From Lentilactobacillus raoultii (lineage in GTDB: Bacteria > Bacillota > Bacilli > Lactobacillales > Lactobacillaceae), in the NCBI RefSeq assembly GCF_900411375.1, contig NZ_LS423000.1, positions 124,001 through 188,000 on the forward strand: 64,000 bases of DNA, read 5' to 3'. The notes under the pieces were generated by a model. The model worked only from the letters and a program-made list of their open reading frames with translations. It ran no database searches and had not been told where the DNA came from. Positions 46,610-56,147 of the stretch are shown in pieces (position 1 is the first letter of the stretch; the number at the start of each line of letters is the position of its first letter). A program made the position numbers and the translations under genes.

Positions 46610-48076
46610 TTATTTGAGTGCTTGAATAAATTTATCGAAGGCCGCTTGTCCCTTCTCGTTCCATTTATAAACGCCTGCGTCTTCAAGGACTCGGGCAAAA
46701 ACCAACCCGATTTCTTTATCGACAATCTTTTCAACATTTTCCGATTTAAACTCGTATCGCTGCTTTAAATCATCGGCCCATGCCTTGTGATAAGCAGCCA
46801 TTTGATTAGGTTGATTCAGTAGGTATTTTTCAACCTCTTTCATTTCCGTTTTGAGCCGAGCCGGTAAAACTGCCCGTCCCATCACTTCAATTAAGCCAAT
46901 GTTTTCTTTTTTAATGTGTTGCACATCTTTATGCGGATGGAAAATGCCGTCCGGATATTCTACTGAGGTTTGGTTATCACGCAACACAACATCCAGTGTG
47001 AATTGATCACCACTCTTATATGCAATCGGCGTCACAGTATGATGACGTTCACCATCCGTATAGGCTCTGATATCGACAGACTCGTCTGAATAATTTTTCC
47101 AAGTATTGGCGATCTTAGTTGCTGCGACAATCACTTGATTAGCATCGGCACTTTGAAGACGAATGGTTGCCATTGGCCATTTAACAATTCCAGCCTTTAA
47201 GCCGTCAACTCCAAGATCAATTGATCGATCGATACCGGCCTTCATCATTGGAAATTGATGGCGGCCACCTTGATAATGATCTTGAGCTAACAATGACCCA
47301 CCGACAATTGGTAAATCAGCATTACTGCCAACAAAATAATGGGGCAACTGCTTAATGATATCTGTCAAATTGACAAAAGTCTGCTGATTAATTTTCATTG
47401 GCACGTGCTTTTGATTGAGAAAAATCGCGTGTTCGCCAAAGTAGGCATATGGTGAATACTGGAACCCCCACGGCTGGCCACCAATCATCATTCGAATGAC
47501 CCGGTGGTTACTTCGGGCCGGATATCCTAAACGACCCAAATAGCCTTCATTTTCAATTGCCAAGGGCCCCACAGGATAACCCGTTGCCTTTTTCTTGCCC
47601 GCAGCCGCAATCGCCTTTGGATCCTTTTCCGGTTTGGATAAATTAATGGTAATCTCCAAATCCCCATAATCCGTCGCCGCTTTGTAAGAAATATTTTTGG
47701 CAATGGCGCGTGTCTTGATATAATCATTGTTTTGACTTAACTGATAGAAATAATCAGTGGCTTTTTCTGGAGATTGCTGATATTTATCCCAAAAAAGTGC
47801 GTTTACTTTTGATGGAATTGGTGTTAATAAATCCATCAACTGATCCTCAAGAATTTCCCGGTTAGTAATCGAATCTGAAATTTTTCCGTGTTGGATTGCC
47901 AACTCGACTAGTTCATTTGCCAAATCAACCGGCGATTCATTCTTAGTAGGATCACCAAGCCCATCACCAATTAGTCGAAAAATTAAATTGGTCACGTAGA
48001 TTCGATCAATGTTTTGGTAGGGTGAATCCGATTTAATAACTAAATCGACAAATTTTTCAACTGCTGATTGACTCAT
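46610..48076 (-). CDS. galT: UDP-glucose-hexose-1-phosphate uridylyltransferase (Firmicutes type)
   Basis: Leloir enzyme exchanging galactose-1-phosphate with UDP-glucose. 488 residues is the long GalT class of Firmicutes, unlike the 350-residue E. coli form. Conserved stretches include TNLIFRLIGDGLGDPTKNE, GAEHR-like LNQKHVPMKI and DLPIVGGSLLAQDHYQGGRH, which holds the nucleotidyl-accepting His region. Third gene of galKET, 5 bases after galE. Confidence 0.95.
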   Translation of the reverse strand: MSQSAVEKFVDLVIKSDSPYQNIDRIYVTNLIFRLIGDGLGDPTKNESPVDLANELVELAIQHGKISDSITNREILEDQLMDLLTPIPSKVNALFWDKYQQSPEKATDYFYQLSQNNDYIKTRAIAKNISYKAATDYGDLEITINLSKPEKDPKAIAAAGKKKATGYPVGPLAIENEGYLGRLGYPARSNHRVIRMMIGGQPWGFQYSPYAYFGEHAIFLNQKHVPMKINQQTFVNLTDIIKQLPHYFVGSNADLPIVGGSLLAQDHYQGGRHQFPMMKAGIDRSIDLGVDGLKAGIVKWPMATIRLQSADANQVIVAATKIANTWKNYSDESVDIRAYTDGERHHTVTPIAYKSGDQFTLDVVLRDNQTSVEYPDGIFHPHKDVQHIKKENIGLIEVMGRAVLPARLKTEMKEVEKYLLNQPNQMAAYHKAWADDLKQRYEFKSENVEKIVDKEIGLVFARVLEDAGVYKWNEKGQAAFDKFIQALK

Positions 48077-48081
48077 ACTCG

Positions 48082-49083
48082 CTAATTTTCCTTTCTGTCA
48101 TCGTAACCCTTTGGATGAGTTTGCTTCCAGTTCCATGCGGTTTTAATAATTTCATGAACATCATCAAACTGTGGGTCCCATCCAAGTACGCGACGTGCCT
48201 TGTCACTGGCAGCAATTAAAGTGCTTGGATCACCAGCCCGGCGTGGTCCCATTTTTGCCGGAATTGGCTTTCCAGTTACATCTCGGGCCGCTTCAAGCAT
48301 TTCTTTGTTTGAAAAACCAGTTGAAGAGCCTAAATTAAAGGCATCACTGTCATGACCTTCCTGAAGATACTTCAAGGCAAGGATATGTGCATCAGCCAAA
48401 TCAACGACGTGAACATAGTCACGAACGTTGGTCCCATCTTTAGTATCGTAATCATCACCAAAGATGGTTAATTGATCACGTTCACCGGCCGCTACTTGAA
48501 GAATAATCGGTACTAAATGCGTTTCTGGCGAATGATCCTCCCCAATTGATCCATCTGGTTTGGCACCAGCAACGTTAAAGTATCGTAAAGCAACAAATTT
48601 AATGCCATAAGCAACATCGCTCCAGTGCATAATCTTTTCCATTGCTAATTTGCTTTCGCCATAGGGATTAGTTGGTACCTGGGGATCCGTTTCCTTAATT
48701 GGGATGTGTTTAGGTTCACCATAGGTTGCTGCAGTTGACGAGAAGACAATCTTCTTGACGTGGTGAGCGTTCATGACTTCCAAAAGACTAATCATTCCAT
48801 AGGTATTGTTGTCAAAGTACTTTAACGGTTTCGCCATTGATTCCGGAACAACTGAGAAGGCCGCAAAGTGAATCACCCCTTCAATTGTTTCCTTATCAAA
48901 GACCTGATTAAGAAATGCTTTGTCACGAACATCGCCTTCGTAAAAGCGGGCTTTTTTATTAACTGCAGCCCGATGCCCAGTCACCAAATTATCGACAACT
49001 GCAACATCGTATCCCTTTTGAACCAATCGATCAACAGTGTGTGAGCCGATATAACCGGCACCACCCAATACTAAAATTGCCAT
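48082..49083 (-). CDS. galE: UDP-glucose 4-epimerase
   Basis: Interconverts UDP-galactose and UDP-glucose. 333 residues of the extended SDR family: NAD loop [12 protein letters not shown] at the N-terminus, catalytic serine/threonine region [10 protein letters not shown] and the YGESKLAME (YxxxK) motif. The C-terminal substrate region [11 protein letters not shown] is typical. Middle gene of galKET, 37 bases after galK. Confidence 0.96.
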   Translation of the reverse strand: MAILVLGGAGYIGSHTVDRLVQKGYDVAVVDNLVTGHRAAVNKKARFYEGDVRDKAFLNQVFDKETIEGVIHFAAFSVVPESMAKPLKYFDNNTYGMISLLEVMNAHHVKKIVFSSTAATYGEPKHIPIKETDPQVPTNPYGESKLAMEKIMHWSDVAYGIKFVALRYFNVAGAKPDGSIGEDHSPETHLVPIILQVAAGERDQLTIFGDDYDTKDGTNVRDYVHVVDLADAHILALKYLQEGHDSDAFNLGSSTGFSNKEMLEAARDVTGKPIPAKMGPRRAGDPSTLIAASDKARRVLGWDPQFDDVHEIIKTAWNWKQTHPKGYDDRKEN

Positions 49084-49120
49084 CTTAATATCCTCTCCTT
49101 CTCAATTTATCTTTATCAAA

Positions 49121-50287
49121 CTACTTAATCTCTTTAGGACCATCTGAAATTTCAGCAATGTAAAATTCAGCCGGATGCCCAATTTCCTGTTCATAAACCT
49201 GACCAACGTTTTTCTTAAAAGCTTCAACTTGATGACGGTCAACAATTGCAATCGCGCAACCACCGAAACCGGCACCCGTCATTCGAGCGCCAACCACACC
49301 AGGTTGTTTCCAAGCTGTTTCAGCCAAGGTATCCAATTCTTTACCCGTTACTTCAAAATCATAATGCAACGAAATATGAGAAGCGTTAATTAATTTACCA
49401 AATTCTTCAAGGTTATTGTTAACCAATGCATCCTTAGCTTTCAAAGTTCGTTGATTTTCAAAAACTGCGTGGCGAGCCCGACGAATCAGAATGTCATCAT
49501 TAATCAGGTAGCTGTTTTCATCAAATTCGGATTCACTTAAATCACCAAGCGTTTTAATTGGCAAGTTTGTTTGAAGCCGTTTTAGTGCTTCTTCACACTG
49601 AGCTCGACGTTCATTGTACTTGGAATCCTGCAATTCACGATGCTTCTTAGTATTCATGATGACAACGACTCGATCCCCCATTTCTACGGGAACATAGTCA
49701 TATTTCAGGGTATTGGTATCAAGCAAAATTGCTTGATTACGTTTCCCCATCCCAATGGCAAATTGATCCATAATTCCGGTTTGAAGACCCAAGTAGCTGT
49801 TTTCAACCAACTGACCATATTTAACCAGTTCAACCTCATCAATGTTAAAGCCAAAAACATCATTGACGATTTCAGCCGTTAATAATTCAATGCAGGCTGA
49901 CGATGATAAGCCGGCCGCATCGGGAAGATTGCCATCAACCGCCAAATCAAAACCATGGTTTAATTGATGACCATGTTCAACAATCTGGGCAATCATTCCC
50001 TTCGGATAGCTGGCCCAGCCGTCTGATTTGCTATAAGCCAAATCATCCAGTGAAAATTCAATCACGCCTTGATCAGCAACGTTAGCCGAAAAGACACGGA
50101 CCGTCTTGTCTTCACGGGCACCATACGCACCATAAATTCCCATGCTGATTGCACAAGGAAAAACATGACCACCATTAAAATCAGTATATTCACCAATTAA
50201 ATTAATTCGACCGGGAGAAAAGAAGACCCGACTTGAATCATAACCAAATTTATCATTAAAAATCTTTTTTACGTCATCAGAAAGCAT
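49121..50287 (-). CDS. galK: Galactokinase
   Basis: Phosphorylates galactose to galactose-1-phosphate. GHMP-kinase motifs: PGRINLIGEYTDFNGGHV (galactokinase signature), PDAAGLSSSACIELL (ATP loop) and GARMTGAGFGGCAIA near the C-terminus. About 388 residues. Two ATGs, 50296 and 50287; the second is 9 bases from AAAGGG and is preferred. First gene of the operon; its promoter overlaps a consensus cre site, so strong glucose repression is likely. Confidence 0.95.
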   Translation of the reverse strand: MLSDDVKKIFNDKFGYDSSRVFFSPGRINLIGEYTDFNGGHVFPCAISMGIYGAYGAREDKTVRVFSANVADQGVIEFSLDDLAYSKSDGWASYPKGMIAQIVEHGHQLNHGFDLAVDGNLPDAAGLSSSACIELLTAEIVNDVFGFNIDEVELVKYGQLVENSYLGLQTGIMDQFAIGMGKRNQAILLDTNTLKYDYVPVEMGDRVVVIMNTKKHRELQDSKYNERRAQCEEALKRLQTNLPIKTLGDLSESEFDENSYLINDDILIRRARHAVFENQRTLKAKDALVNNNLEEFGKLINASHISLHYDFEVTGKELDTLAETAWKQPGVVGARMTGAGFGGCAIAIVDRHQVEAFKKNVGQVYEQEIGHPAEFYIAEISDGPKEIK

Positions 50288-50329
50288 TACATTCATCCCT
50301 TTACTTTTTAGTAAATTTTACTCAAATAC

Positions 50330-50358
50330 AAGGTACCTCATTTTGAGAGCGTTGTCAA
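50330..50358 (-). promoter_or_regulatory. galKET promoter overlapping a cre site
   Basis: Minus strand TTGACA (50358-50353), 17-base spacer, TACCTT (50335-50330). A full consensus CcpA site TGACAACGCTCTCA (50357-50344) overlaps the -35 and spacer, placing it ideally for CcpA repression. Confidence 0.75.
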
Positions 50359-50461
50359 CTCCTGATTTCCTAAAATCAATCAACTTGCTCAATTAAATAA
50401 AGCATTGAATCACTAATATGACTGATATAAAAGCGTCTTGGATCAAAAAATTCACAAGATA

Positions 50462-50476
50462 ATGGAAGCGCTTAAT
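50462..50476. promoter_or_regulatory. Second cre-like site upstream of galK
   Basis: ATGGAAGCGCTTAAT fits WTGNAANCGNWNNCW with one mismatch and contains the perfect core palindrome AAGCGCTT. It lies about 105 bases upstream of the galK -35. The rest of the 320-base gap 50297-50616 shows no gene; its left part holds the galK leader and its right part the terminator of the YeiH gene. Confidence 0.55.
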
Positions 50477-50560
50477 TATTTTTTGATTGTTCTTAATAAC
50501 CGTTAGTAAAGTTAAGTAAATTCTTGGAGTCATCATGAATCTTACGTCATTTAATCGTTA

Positions 50561-50605
50561 AAAAAAGGCCAACTCAGCATCGTTACCGATGGCGGGTTGA
50601 CCCTT
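50561..50605 (-). terminator. Intrinsic terminator after the YeiH-like gene
   Basis: Minus-strand GGTCAACCCGCCATCG pairs with CGATGCTGAGTTGGCC around a 4-base loop with two mismatches, then seven T residues. Confidence 0.85.
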
Positions 50606-50616
50606 AAATGGCTAAT

Positions 50617-51648
50617 TTAAAAGAAAGTTTTGCTAACAACAATTGTAAACATTAATAAAATTACTGAAGAGATAAAAGCGGCCAGAAAAACGTTGCGCCC
50701 TCGTTGAAGAATCACCCGGAAGTTGACACTCATTCCCAAAGCTGCCATTGCCATCCCAAGAAATAGATAAGCAGTTTTTACCAAGAAACCAAGTGTAGCG
50801 TTCCCAAGTGGTAAAAAGGTGCCTAGAACACTCGCCAAAATAAAGCCGGCCATAAACCACGGAATGGGCAACTTTTGCTTGAGCTCGCCTTCCTTAACCG
50901 GTGTCGTTCGTTGATACCAACCACCAATGACCAGTGCTGCCGGCGCCAACATCAGAACTCGCGACAGTTTCGTAATAATGGCCGTATCCAAACTAATCGG
51001 GCCACCCGAACTTCCGGCTGCAACAGCATGCGCAATTTCGTGAAGCGATGCGCCAGTCATCACACCAAATTGAGTTGGTGTTAGATGCAACAGGGGTTTA
51101 ATGCCAATTTCAATCAAGGTGAAGACAGTTCCCAGAATTGCAACCACGGCAACTGCCATGACTTCATTTTCTCGTTGCCGCGTCAGTTTACTTTCAGCAA
51201 CTTTAATTTGCGGGGAGATTCCCATGACGGCAGCTGCACCACAAATTCCCGTTCCACCAGCGGATAAAATTGCTAATTCTTTTTCAACACCAAATTTACG
51301 AGCAATAAAATAAGTCATTGAAACCGTGCCGGCAACCACCACTACGGCTAATAAAATGGTTTTCACGCCTGCTGATGCCAAATCAATTAGATTTAATTTA
51401 AATCCTAATAAAATAATGCCTAACCGTAAAAACTTATTCGAAATAAAACCGATACCTTCACGTGAAGCTTCAATTGGTCGTTGAAACACTTGAAAAAGCA
51501 TTCCTAAAATTAACGAAATAACCAAAGCCCCGATTAAACTTAAATACGGCAGTCCACCAAAATAGTTACCTGCCAAAGCACAAACCAGTGTTAACGCTAA
51601 CGCAATAAAAAAGCCGTTTGTCCTTAGCACACCATAATTTTTCATCAT
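50617..51648 (-). CDS. YeiH family putative sulfate/anion exporter
   Basis: 343 residues with about ten membrane segments. GGLPYLSLIGALVISLILG near the N-terminus, LLGFKLNL, LSAGGTGICGAAAVMGISP and GASLHEIAHAVAAGSS are characteristic of the YeiH/UPF0324 family, annotated as putative sulfate exporters. The true substrate is not established. ATG 51648 follows GAGAGG; the frame is open upstream without support. A LysR-type regulator is transcribed divergently, as with E. coli yeiE-yeiH, so the two probably form a regulated pair responding to a sulfur compound. Confidence 0.83.
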   Translation of the reverse strand: MMKNYGVLRTNGFFIALALTLVCALAGNYFGGLPYLSLIGALVISLILGMLFQVFQRPIEASREGIGFISNKFLRLGIILLGFKLNLIDLASAGVKTILLAVVVVAGTVSMTYFIARKFGVEKELAILSAGGTGICGAAAVMGISPQIKVAESKLTRQRENEVMAVAVVAILGTVFTLIEIGIKPLLHLTPTQFGVMTGASLHEIAHAVAAGSSGGPISLDTAIITKLSRVLMLAPAALVIGGWYQRTTPVKEGELKQKLPIPWFMAGFILASVLGTFLPLGNATLGFLVKTAYLFLGMAMAALGMSVNFRVILQRGRNVFLAAFISSVILLMFTIVVSKTFF

Positions 51649-51765
51649 CTTTTCCTCTCTTTGTTCAACATGAATACTCATAGAATATTACCAGAAAAGA
51701 GCAATTATATAAAATTATAATGTATAATAGCAATATAAATAATTCTAATTAAGGCGATGATCACT

Positions 51766-52653
51766 TTGATACTTGACCGACGATACGAAACTTTCCTAAC
51801 ACTGGCTAAAACCGCCTCCTACACTAAAACAGCTCAGCAACTGTTTATTACACAACCAGCAGTGACCCAGCAAATTGCTAGCTTGCAAAAAGATCTTCAG
51901 ATTGAACTGGTTAAATATGAACGGCCCAAATTGATTATTACGCCGGCCGGACAAGAATTGGCGAAATTCATTGAAAGTGTCACTATTAAAAGCCACCAAA
52001 TTTTGGCCCACCTAAAACAGCCCAACGACAAACGACCACTGAAATTCGGGGCCACACTTTCATTTAATGCAATTGTTGAACCGCAATTTATTAAGCAGAT
52101 TTCTGATCAATTTACAGATATCAATTGCCTGGTTGCCAACACTGATCAGATTTTATCTCAAATCGACAATGGTGAGATTGAGTTTGGACTGGTTGAAGGA
52201 AATTTTCAATTAGCGGATTATGATTTTATCCCGATTTTTAAGGACGACTTTATTGCTGTCTGTAATTCAAAAAATCCTTTAGCTAAGAAAAAAGCCGTTC
52301 AGCTAACAGACTGCCTACAGTGGCCACTCTTATTGCGAGAACGCGGATCCGGCACCCGTTCAATTCTTGAAAACTGGCTTGGAACAATGAACCGTTCCGT
52401 GACCGATTTTTCCAAAGTCATTACGGTTGGTGACATGACCACCATTATCGGCTTACTGGAGTCAAATCTGGGAATTAGTTTCATGTATCGTTCACTGCTG
52501 CCACAGCAGCTGGCAAACGGCCAACTTATCCAACTTCCCCTTGCCGACTTTAAAATCACCAGAACCCTTAGTATGGTCTTTCAACGGCAAAGCTATTATG
52601 AAGCTCAGTATCGACAAATGGCTAACATTATCAAGCGGTTGTTGGGTCAGTGA
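51766..52653 (+). CDS. LysR family transcriptional regulator
   Basis: About 295 residues. N-terminal winged helix (RRYETFLTLAKTASYTKTA, then QQLFITQPAVTQQIASLQ) and a C-terminal periplasmic-binding-like effector domain with RERGSGTRSILENWL, typical of the CysB/YeiE branch where this loop binds small anions. The start is uncertain: ATG 51757 directly abuts AAGGCG with no spacer, while TTG 51766 gives the usual LysR N-terminal length, so I prefer the latter. It is divergent from the YeiH-like gene with a 117-base, very AT-rich intergenic region. Confidence 0.88.
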   Translation: MILDRRYETFLTLAKTASYTKTAQQLFITQPAVTQQIASLQKDLQIELVKYERPKLIITPAGQELAKFIESVTIKSHQILAHLKQPNDKRPLKFGATLSFNAIVEPQFIKQISDQFTDINCLVANTDQILSQIDNGEIEFGLVEGNFQLADYDFIPIFKDDFIAVCNSKNPLAKKKAVQLTDCLQWPLLLRERGSGTRSILENWLGTMNRSVTDFSKVITVGDMTTIIGLLESNLGISFMYRSLLPQQLANGQLIQLPLADFKITRTLSMVFQRQSYYEAQYRQMANIIKRLLGQ

Positions 52654-52679
52654 CCGTTTAAACGACGTCTTCAGGGAAG

Positions 52680-52733
52680 GTCACATTCTGTTCACAATTT
52701 GTTCACAAAAAAACCATATTTATTTTTTATAAT
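52680..52733 (+). promoter_or_regulatory. PhoP-box-like promoter of the unrecognised gene at 52864
   Basis: Hexamers start every 11 bases: GTCACA (52680), TTCACA (52691), TTCACA (52702) and a degenerate ACCATA (52713). Exactly nine bases follow, then a perfect -10 TATAAT (52728-52733). The number, period and 9-base distance equal those of the pst promoter at 9706-9759. It begins 27 bases after the LysR gene stop. Confidence 0.65.
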
Positions 52734-52863
52734 GCTTGTATTAGGTCAGTTTTTAAAATAGTTAACATTCGACTTTTTGCACCCGAGCATCCCACTTTCG
52801 CTAACCATTCGCTTGGGGCTGCTCACTGTCATAATCAGCATAGTATTTGGGAGGAGCATTTTT

Positions 52864-53385
52864 GTGGAACAGCCGGTCACTTTGATGCCACGGCATTGGA
52901 AATTTTCCATCTTCGTTATAGTCTGCTTGATCTTTAGTTTAACGGCATCGACTTATTTGTTAATTCATAATCGAAGTCCCCAAATTGCGATGGATCAGCT
53001 TGCTCAACAACACAGTCATCAAATGATTGATAAAAAAAGTGTTGTGGCTTTATCCGCCGATAACCGCGGCGATCAAGTTGTTTTGGGATTCACTAAAAGG
53101 AATCAATTAATTGTTCAATTTCGAGAACGAATTTTGGGCGGCTATGCACCTCAGGGATATCACGTGACTCAAATGACTGCTCAAAATCTGAATCATCCCT
53201 ACCAATTGAAAAACATTGTCGCCCATAAATACATTAACAATTTCACCTATGGTTTTCTTAAAAACGGGCAACGAGCACCCAAAATTAAGGGAAACCGCAC
53301 ATCACTGATCACACATCACGGTCAGCGGATCTTTTATAGTTTTACCAAGCCGAATGAAAAAGTAGCTGTTCAATTCAACTCGTAA
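52864..53385 (+). CDS. Unrecognised single-pass membrane protein, likely Pho-regulated
   Basis: I do not recognise this protein. From GTG 52864 it has 173 residues: a short N-terminus, one membrane segment (FSIFVIVCLIFSLTASTYLLI, about residues 14-34), then about 135 residues probably outside the cell with few cysteines and many basic residues. The start is set by GGGAGGAG 7 bases upstream; the frame is open to TTG 52777 and that part also reads hydrophobic, so a two-segment form is possible but has no ribosome binding site. Its promoter resembles that of pstS. It is convergent with mprF. Function unknown. Confidence 0.72.
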   Translation: MEQPVTLMPRHWKFSIFVIVCLIFSLTASTYLLIHNRSPQIAMDQLAQQHSHQMIDKKSVVALSADNRGDQVVLGFTKRNQLIVQFRERILGGYAPQGYHVTQMTAQNLNHPYQLKNIVAHKYINNFTYGFLKNGQRAPKIKGNRTSLITHHGQRIFYSFTKPNEKVAVQFNS

Positions 53386-53392
53386 TTTAACT

Positions 53393-53436
53393 AAAAAAAC
53401 AGTTTGACATTTTCATCAATGCCAAGCTGTTTTTTT
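53393..53436. terminator. Bidirectional terminator between unrecognised gene and mprF
   Basis: AAAAAAACAG with TTTG and CATT pairs with AATG, CAAG and CTGTTTTTTT around a short loop. A and T runs on both sides. Confidence 0.82.
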
Positions 53437-53458
53437 AAATTTAATTTGTTTGCCACCA

Positions 53459-56026
53459 CTAATCAGCGATAAGCCACTTAACTAATCCCAGCCGAACTTT
53501 CCTTTGCGGTCGATTAACAACCGGTAAAATTTGAAGCACTGAGAAAACGAGTCCACTTCCCCGGTAATAGGCAATGTATTTGGATTGCCACTTATCAACG
53601 TATTTATTTTTAAAGGATCGTAACCCTTCAAACCGATATAGTTTATAACCGTATTCATAAATTAAATGAACAACTCGTTCCTGGGTAAAACTAAATCGCG
53701 ATGTACCAACATTCGAAAGTGGTGACATGCCTAAATCAAAGTAATGATACCCAGCTTCACGGGCCCGATCGTACAGATTAATTAAAAGTCCATCCATAAT
53801 TCCTGAAGGCGCCTTTGAAGAGGAACGCATCAAATCAATCGAAGTGACTTCTTGATTACCATCCGGCATCAAATTCGCAAAAGCGATAATTTCACCATTT
53901 GGATTCTTCATCACTGCAATCGGTGATTGATTCAAATAAAATTCATCAAAGAAGCCAAGCGAAAAGCCCTTTTCAGGCCGACCTTCCAACCACTCAGCCG
54001 AGATCTTTTTCAAGGTTGTCATCAGCTGATCATCAAAGGGTGGTTTCAAAAGATCAAATTGATACCCTTCCCGGTTGAATTTATTTATCAACGCTCGTTC
54101 TCCGCGATGGCGCTTACCACTCAACGTAAATTGCGTAACGTCCACTAACCCATCTTCACCGGTTTTAATAAAATCAAAGCCGCTTTCATGCAACTGCATT
54201 GTCAGTTCCTGATTGATTTCGTAGAATAGCAGTTTATAATCGGCTTTATCCGCAACTACCATAAATTGATCGATTGCTGCACTAATTTTCTCCTGATTAC
54301 CAACCGGTTCACCCATAATCAAAATTTTATCAGCCGTTTTACGAAACATAAAGAAGACTTGGTCCTGACCATTTTCTTGATAAAAGTAGAGCTGCTTATC
54401 TCGAAGAAATGCCAAATGACTGTTTTCATTGCCGCCATACTGATCAATAACGTGCCGAACCCGGTCAGCATTAAACGGCTCATACAACCATGATGGTCGA
54501 CCAGCAGACAAATATCGATTAACGGCGAACAGGACTAATAAAGCGATGACCAAACCGACAAAACCGGCCAGCCAAGCTGCCTGTGACGGAAACAGATAGG
54601 CTTTGTCAAAATGTAATGGTGTGTGGGGATTGGCAGCAATCCCCACCAATGTATAGCTAATAAAGGTAATGACAAATAATGACCCATTAAATAACAAGGT
54701 ACCCCATGAATTGGCCATCCGACTACGATAAAGCACGCCTCTTGAAAGCCAGAGAATAGCCAGAATAAAAAGGAACAGGGCAATCATTCGCCAAGTAAAC
54801 GCTTCATTAAGCCAGGTGTTTAAAACCGAAATAATCAGGACTACCACCGTCGGCCAAAACGCTCGCTTTGTTCGTGCCCAAATGCCACTTGCCAGCCCAA
54901 TTAATAAAAAGGCAACGATAATATTCATAATATGACTAACAAAGAAAATTGAATAGGGAAACAATCGAATGTAAAGTCGGTTAACCGCAACAACATTGGG
55001 AACGGTCGCAAAGAGCAACATCATAATACCTGAAAAATACATAAAAATCGTCAAAATCACTTGAGCAAACCGCTGAATCAAAATTTTAGGCAGGTTGTCC
55101 AAAAAAGCATTGATTTTATCGCCAGTATCGTGAATAAATAAACCGGCACCAACGACAAATGGCACTAAGTAATAAAACGTTCGGTACAGTAGGATCCAGA
55201 CTAAGGCATCGCTTCGACCAACGCCGATAAAACCAAGCCCGATAATCACGAAAATATCAAATGATCCCAATCCTCCAGGAATCATTGAAACGACTCCGGC
55301 AACGTTGGCAACAACAAAAATTGGCACCACCGCCGCAAAATCAATAGGCAGGTCCATTAAGAAACCAACTAAGATAAAGAACCCCAAGGCACTTGACCAT
55401 TCCAATAAGGAACCGGTTGCCATAATCATTTCCTGCTTAGTTGAAAGATCCTTAAAAAAGTCGGATTGATTTAATTTAGTCATTAAAAAGACTGCCGGGA
55501 AATAACTGGCGCCGCCCAATAACCAAATCCAGTAATGCGAAAAAGTCTGACCGACTCCAAAGCCAAAAATCATGATTAAAGAAACCAGACATAAAAGTGA
55601 TAAACCAGAGATTAAAAATAAGGCCACTTTGGAAATCGCATAAAGAATTTGTTTACGAGAAGCTCCTTTACTATAAAAGTGAGCCCGCAGACTAGCACCC
55701 AAAAGCCCGCCAAATCCTAATAGATTTGTAAATGTATTAACAACCCAGCCGCTTCGAATGACGTACCAAGGTGAAAATTTGGTTGGTAAAAAAGTGACAA
55801 TCGAGAAATCATAAATCAACATCGGTAGAATCGAAACGAACCCCACCACTAACATAATCAACAACGATGTATTCGTTTGATTACTTAAAATTTGCTTAAA
55901 TGCTTCACCATTAACCTGACGGATAATTTTTGCCAACTGTCGAACAACAAAAATTAAAACCGAAAAGACGAATAACAACTTAATGACTGTCATTCGTTTA
56001 TCAAGAAAGGCTTTCAATTTTGCCAA
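53459..56026 (-). CDS. mprF: Phosphatidylglycerol lysyltransferase/flippase MprF
   Basis: Adds lysine (or another amino acid) from tRNA to phosphatidylglycerol and flips the product outward, giving resistance to cationic peptides. About 855 residues: an N-terminal flippase region with roughly 14 membrane segments and a C-terminal soluble synthase domain of the GNAT/DUF2156 type (ISAEWLEGRPEKGFSLGFFD, DLMRSSSKAPSGIMDGLL, FDLGMSPLSNVG). Full-length, no break seen. The start is probably TTG 56026 (after GGTGAG) giving AKLKAFLDKRMTVIKLLF; a later TTG or the ATG at 55993 are alternatives. Confidence 0.93.
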   Translation of the reverse strand: MAKLKAFLDKRMTVIKLLFVFSVLIFVVRQLAKIIRQVNGEAFKQILSNQTNTSLLIMLVVGFVSILPMLIYDFSIVTFLPTKFSPWYVIRSGWVVNTFTNLLGFGGLLGASLRAHFYSKGASRKQILYAISKVALFLISGLSLLCLVSLIMIFGFGVGQTFSHYWIWLLGGASYFPAVFLMTKLNQSDFFKDLSTKQEMIMATGSLLEWSSALGFFILVGFLMDLPIDFAAVVPIFVVANVAGVVSMIPGGLGSFDIFVIIGLGFIGVGRSDALVWILLYRTFYYLVPFVVGAGLFIHDTGDKINAFLDNLPKILIQRFAQVILTIFMYFSGIMMLLFATVPNVVAVNRLYIRLFPYSIFFVSHIMNIIVAFLLIGLASGIWARTKRAFWPTVVVLIISVLNTWLNEAFTWRMIALFLFILAILWLSRGVLYRSRMANSWGTLLFNGSLFVITFISYTLVGIAANPHTPLHFDKAYLFPSQAAWLAGFVGLVIALLVLFAVNRYLSAGRPSWLYEPFNADRVRHVIDQYGGNENSHLAFLRDKQLYFYQENGQDQVFFMFRKTADKILIMGEPVGNQEKISAAIDQFMVVADKADYKLLFYEINQELTMQLHESGFDFIKTGEDGLVDVTQFTLSGKRHRGERALINKFNREGYQFDLLKPPFDDQLMTTLKKISAEWLEGRPEKGFSLGFFDEFYLNQSPIAVMKNPNGEIIAFANLMPDGNQEVTSIDLMRSSSKAPSGIMDGLLINLYDRAREAGYHYFDLGMSPLSNVGTSRFSFTQERVVHLIYEYGYKLYRFEGLRSFKNKYVDKWQSKYIAYYRGSGLVFSVLQILPVVNRPQRKVRLGLVKWLIAD

Positions 56027-56147
56027 ATAACTCACCCCAAAATAAATGTCTTGTTTTATTATGCCAATTAACGGCGCTGATAACAAGAAATGACACCTAT
56101 CCGTTAAGAAAACTTATTGGCTGGTCCAAAGCGTTTCTCATTACTAA

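Noticed and set aside
52777-52863. Upstream extension of the unrecognised gene from TTG 52777
   Set aside because: It has no ribosome binding site, whereas GGGAGGAG sits ideally before GTG 52864. Its hydrophobic translation keeps some doubt.
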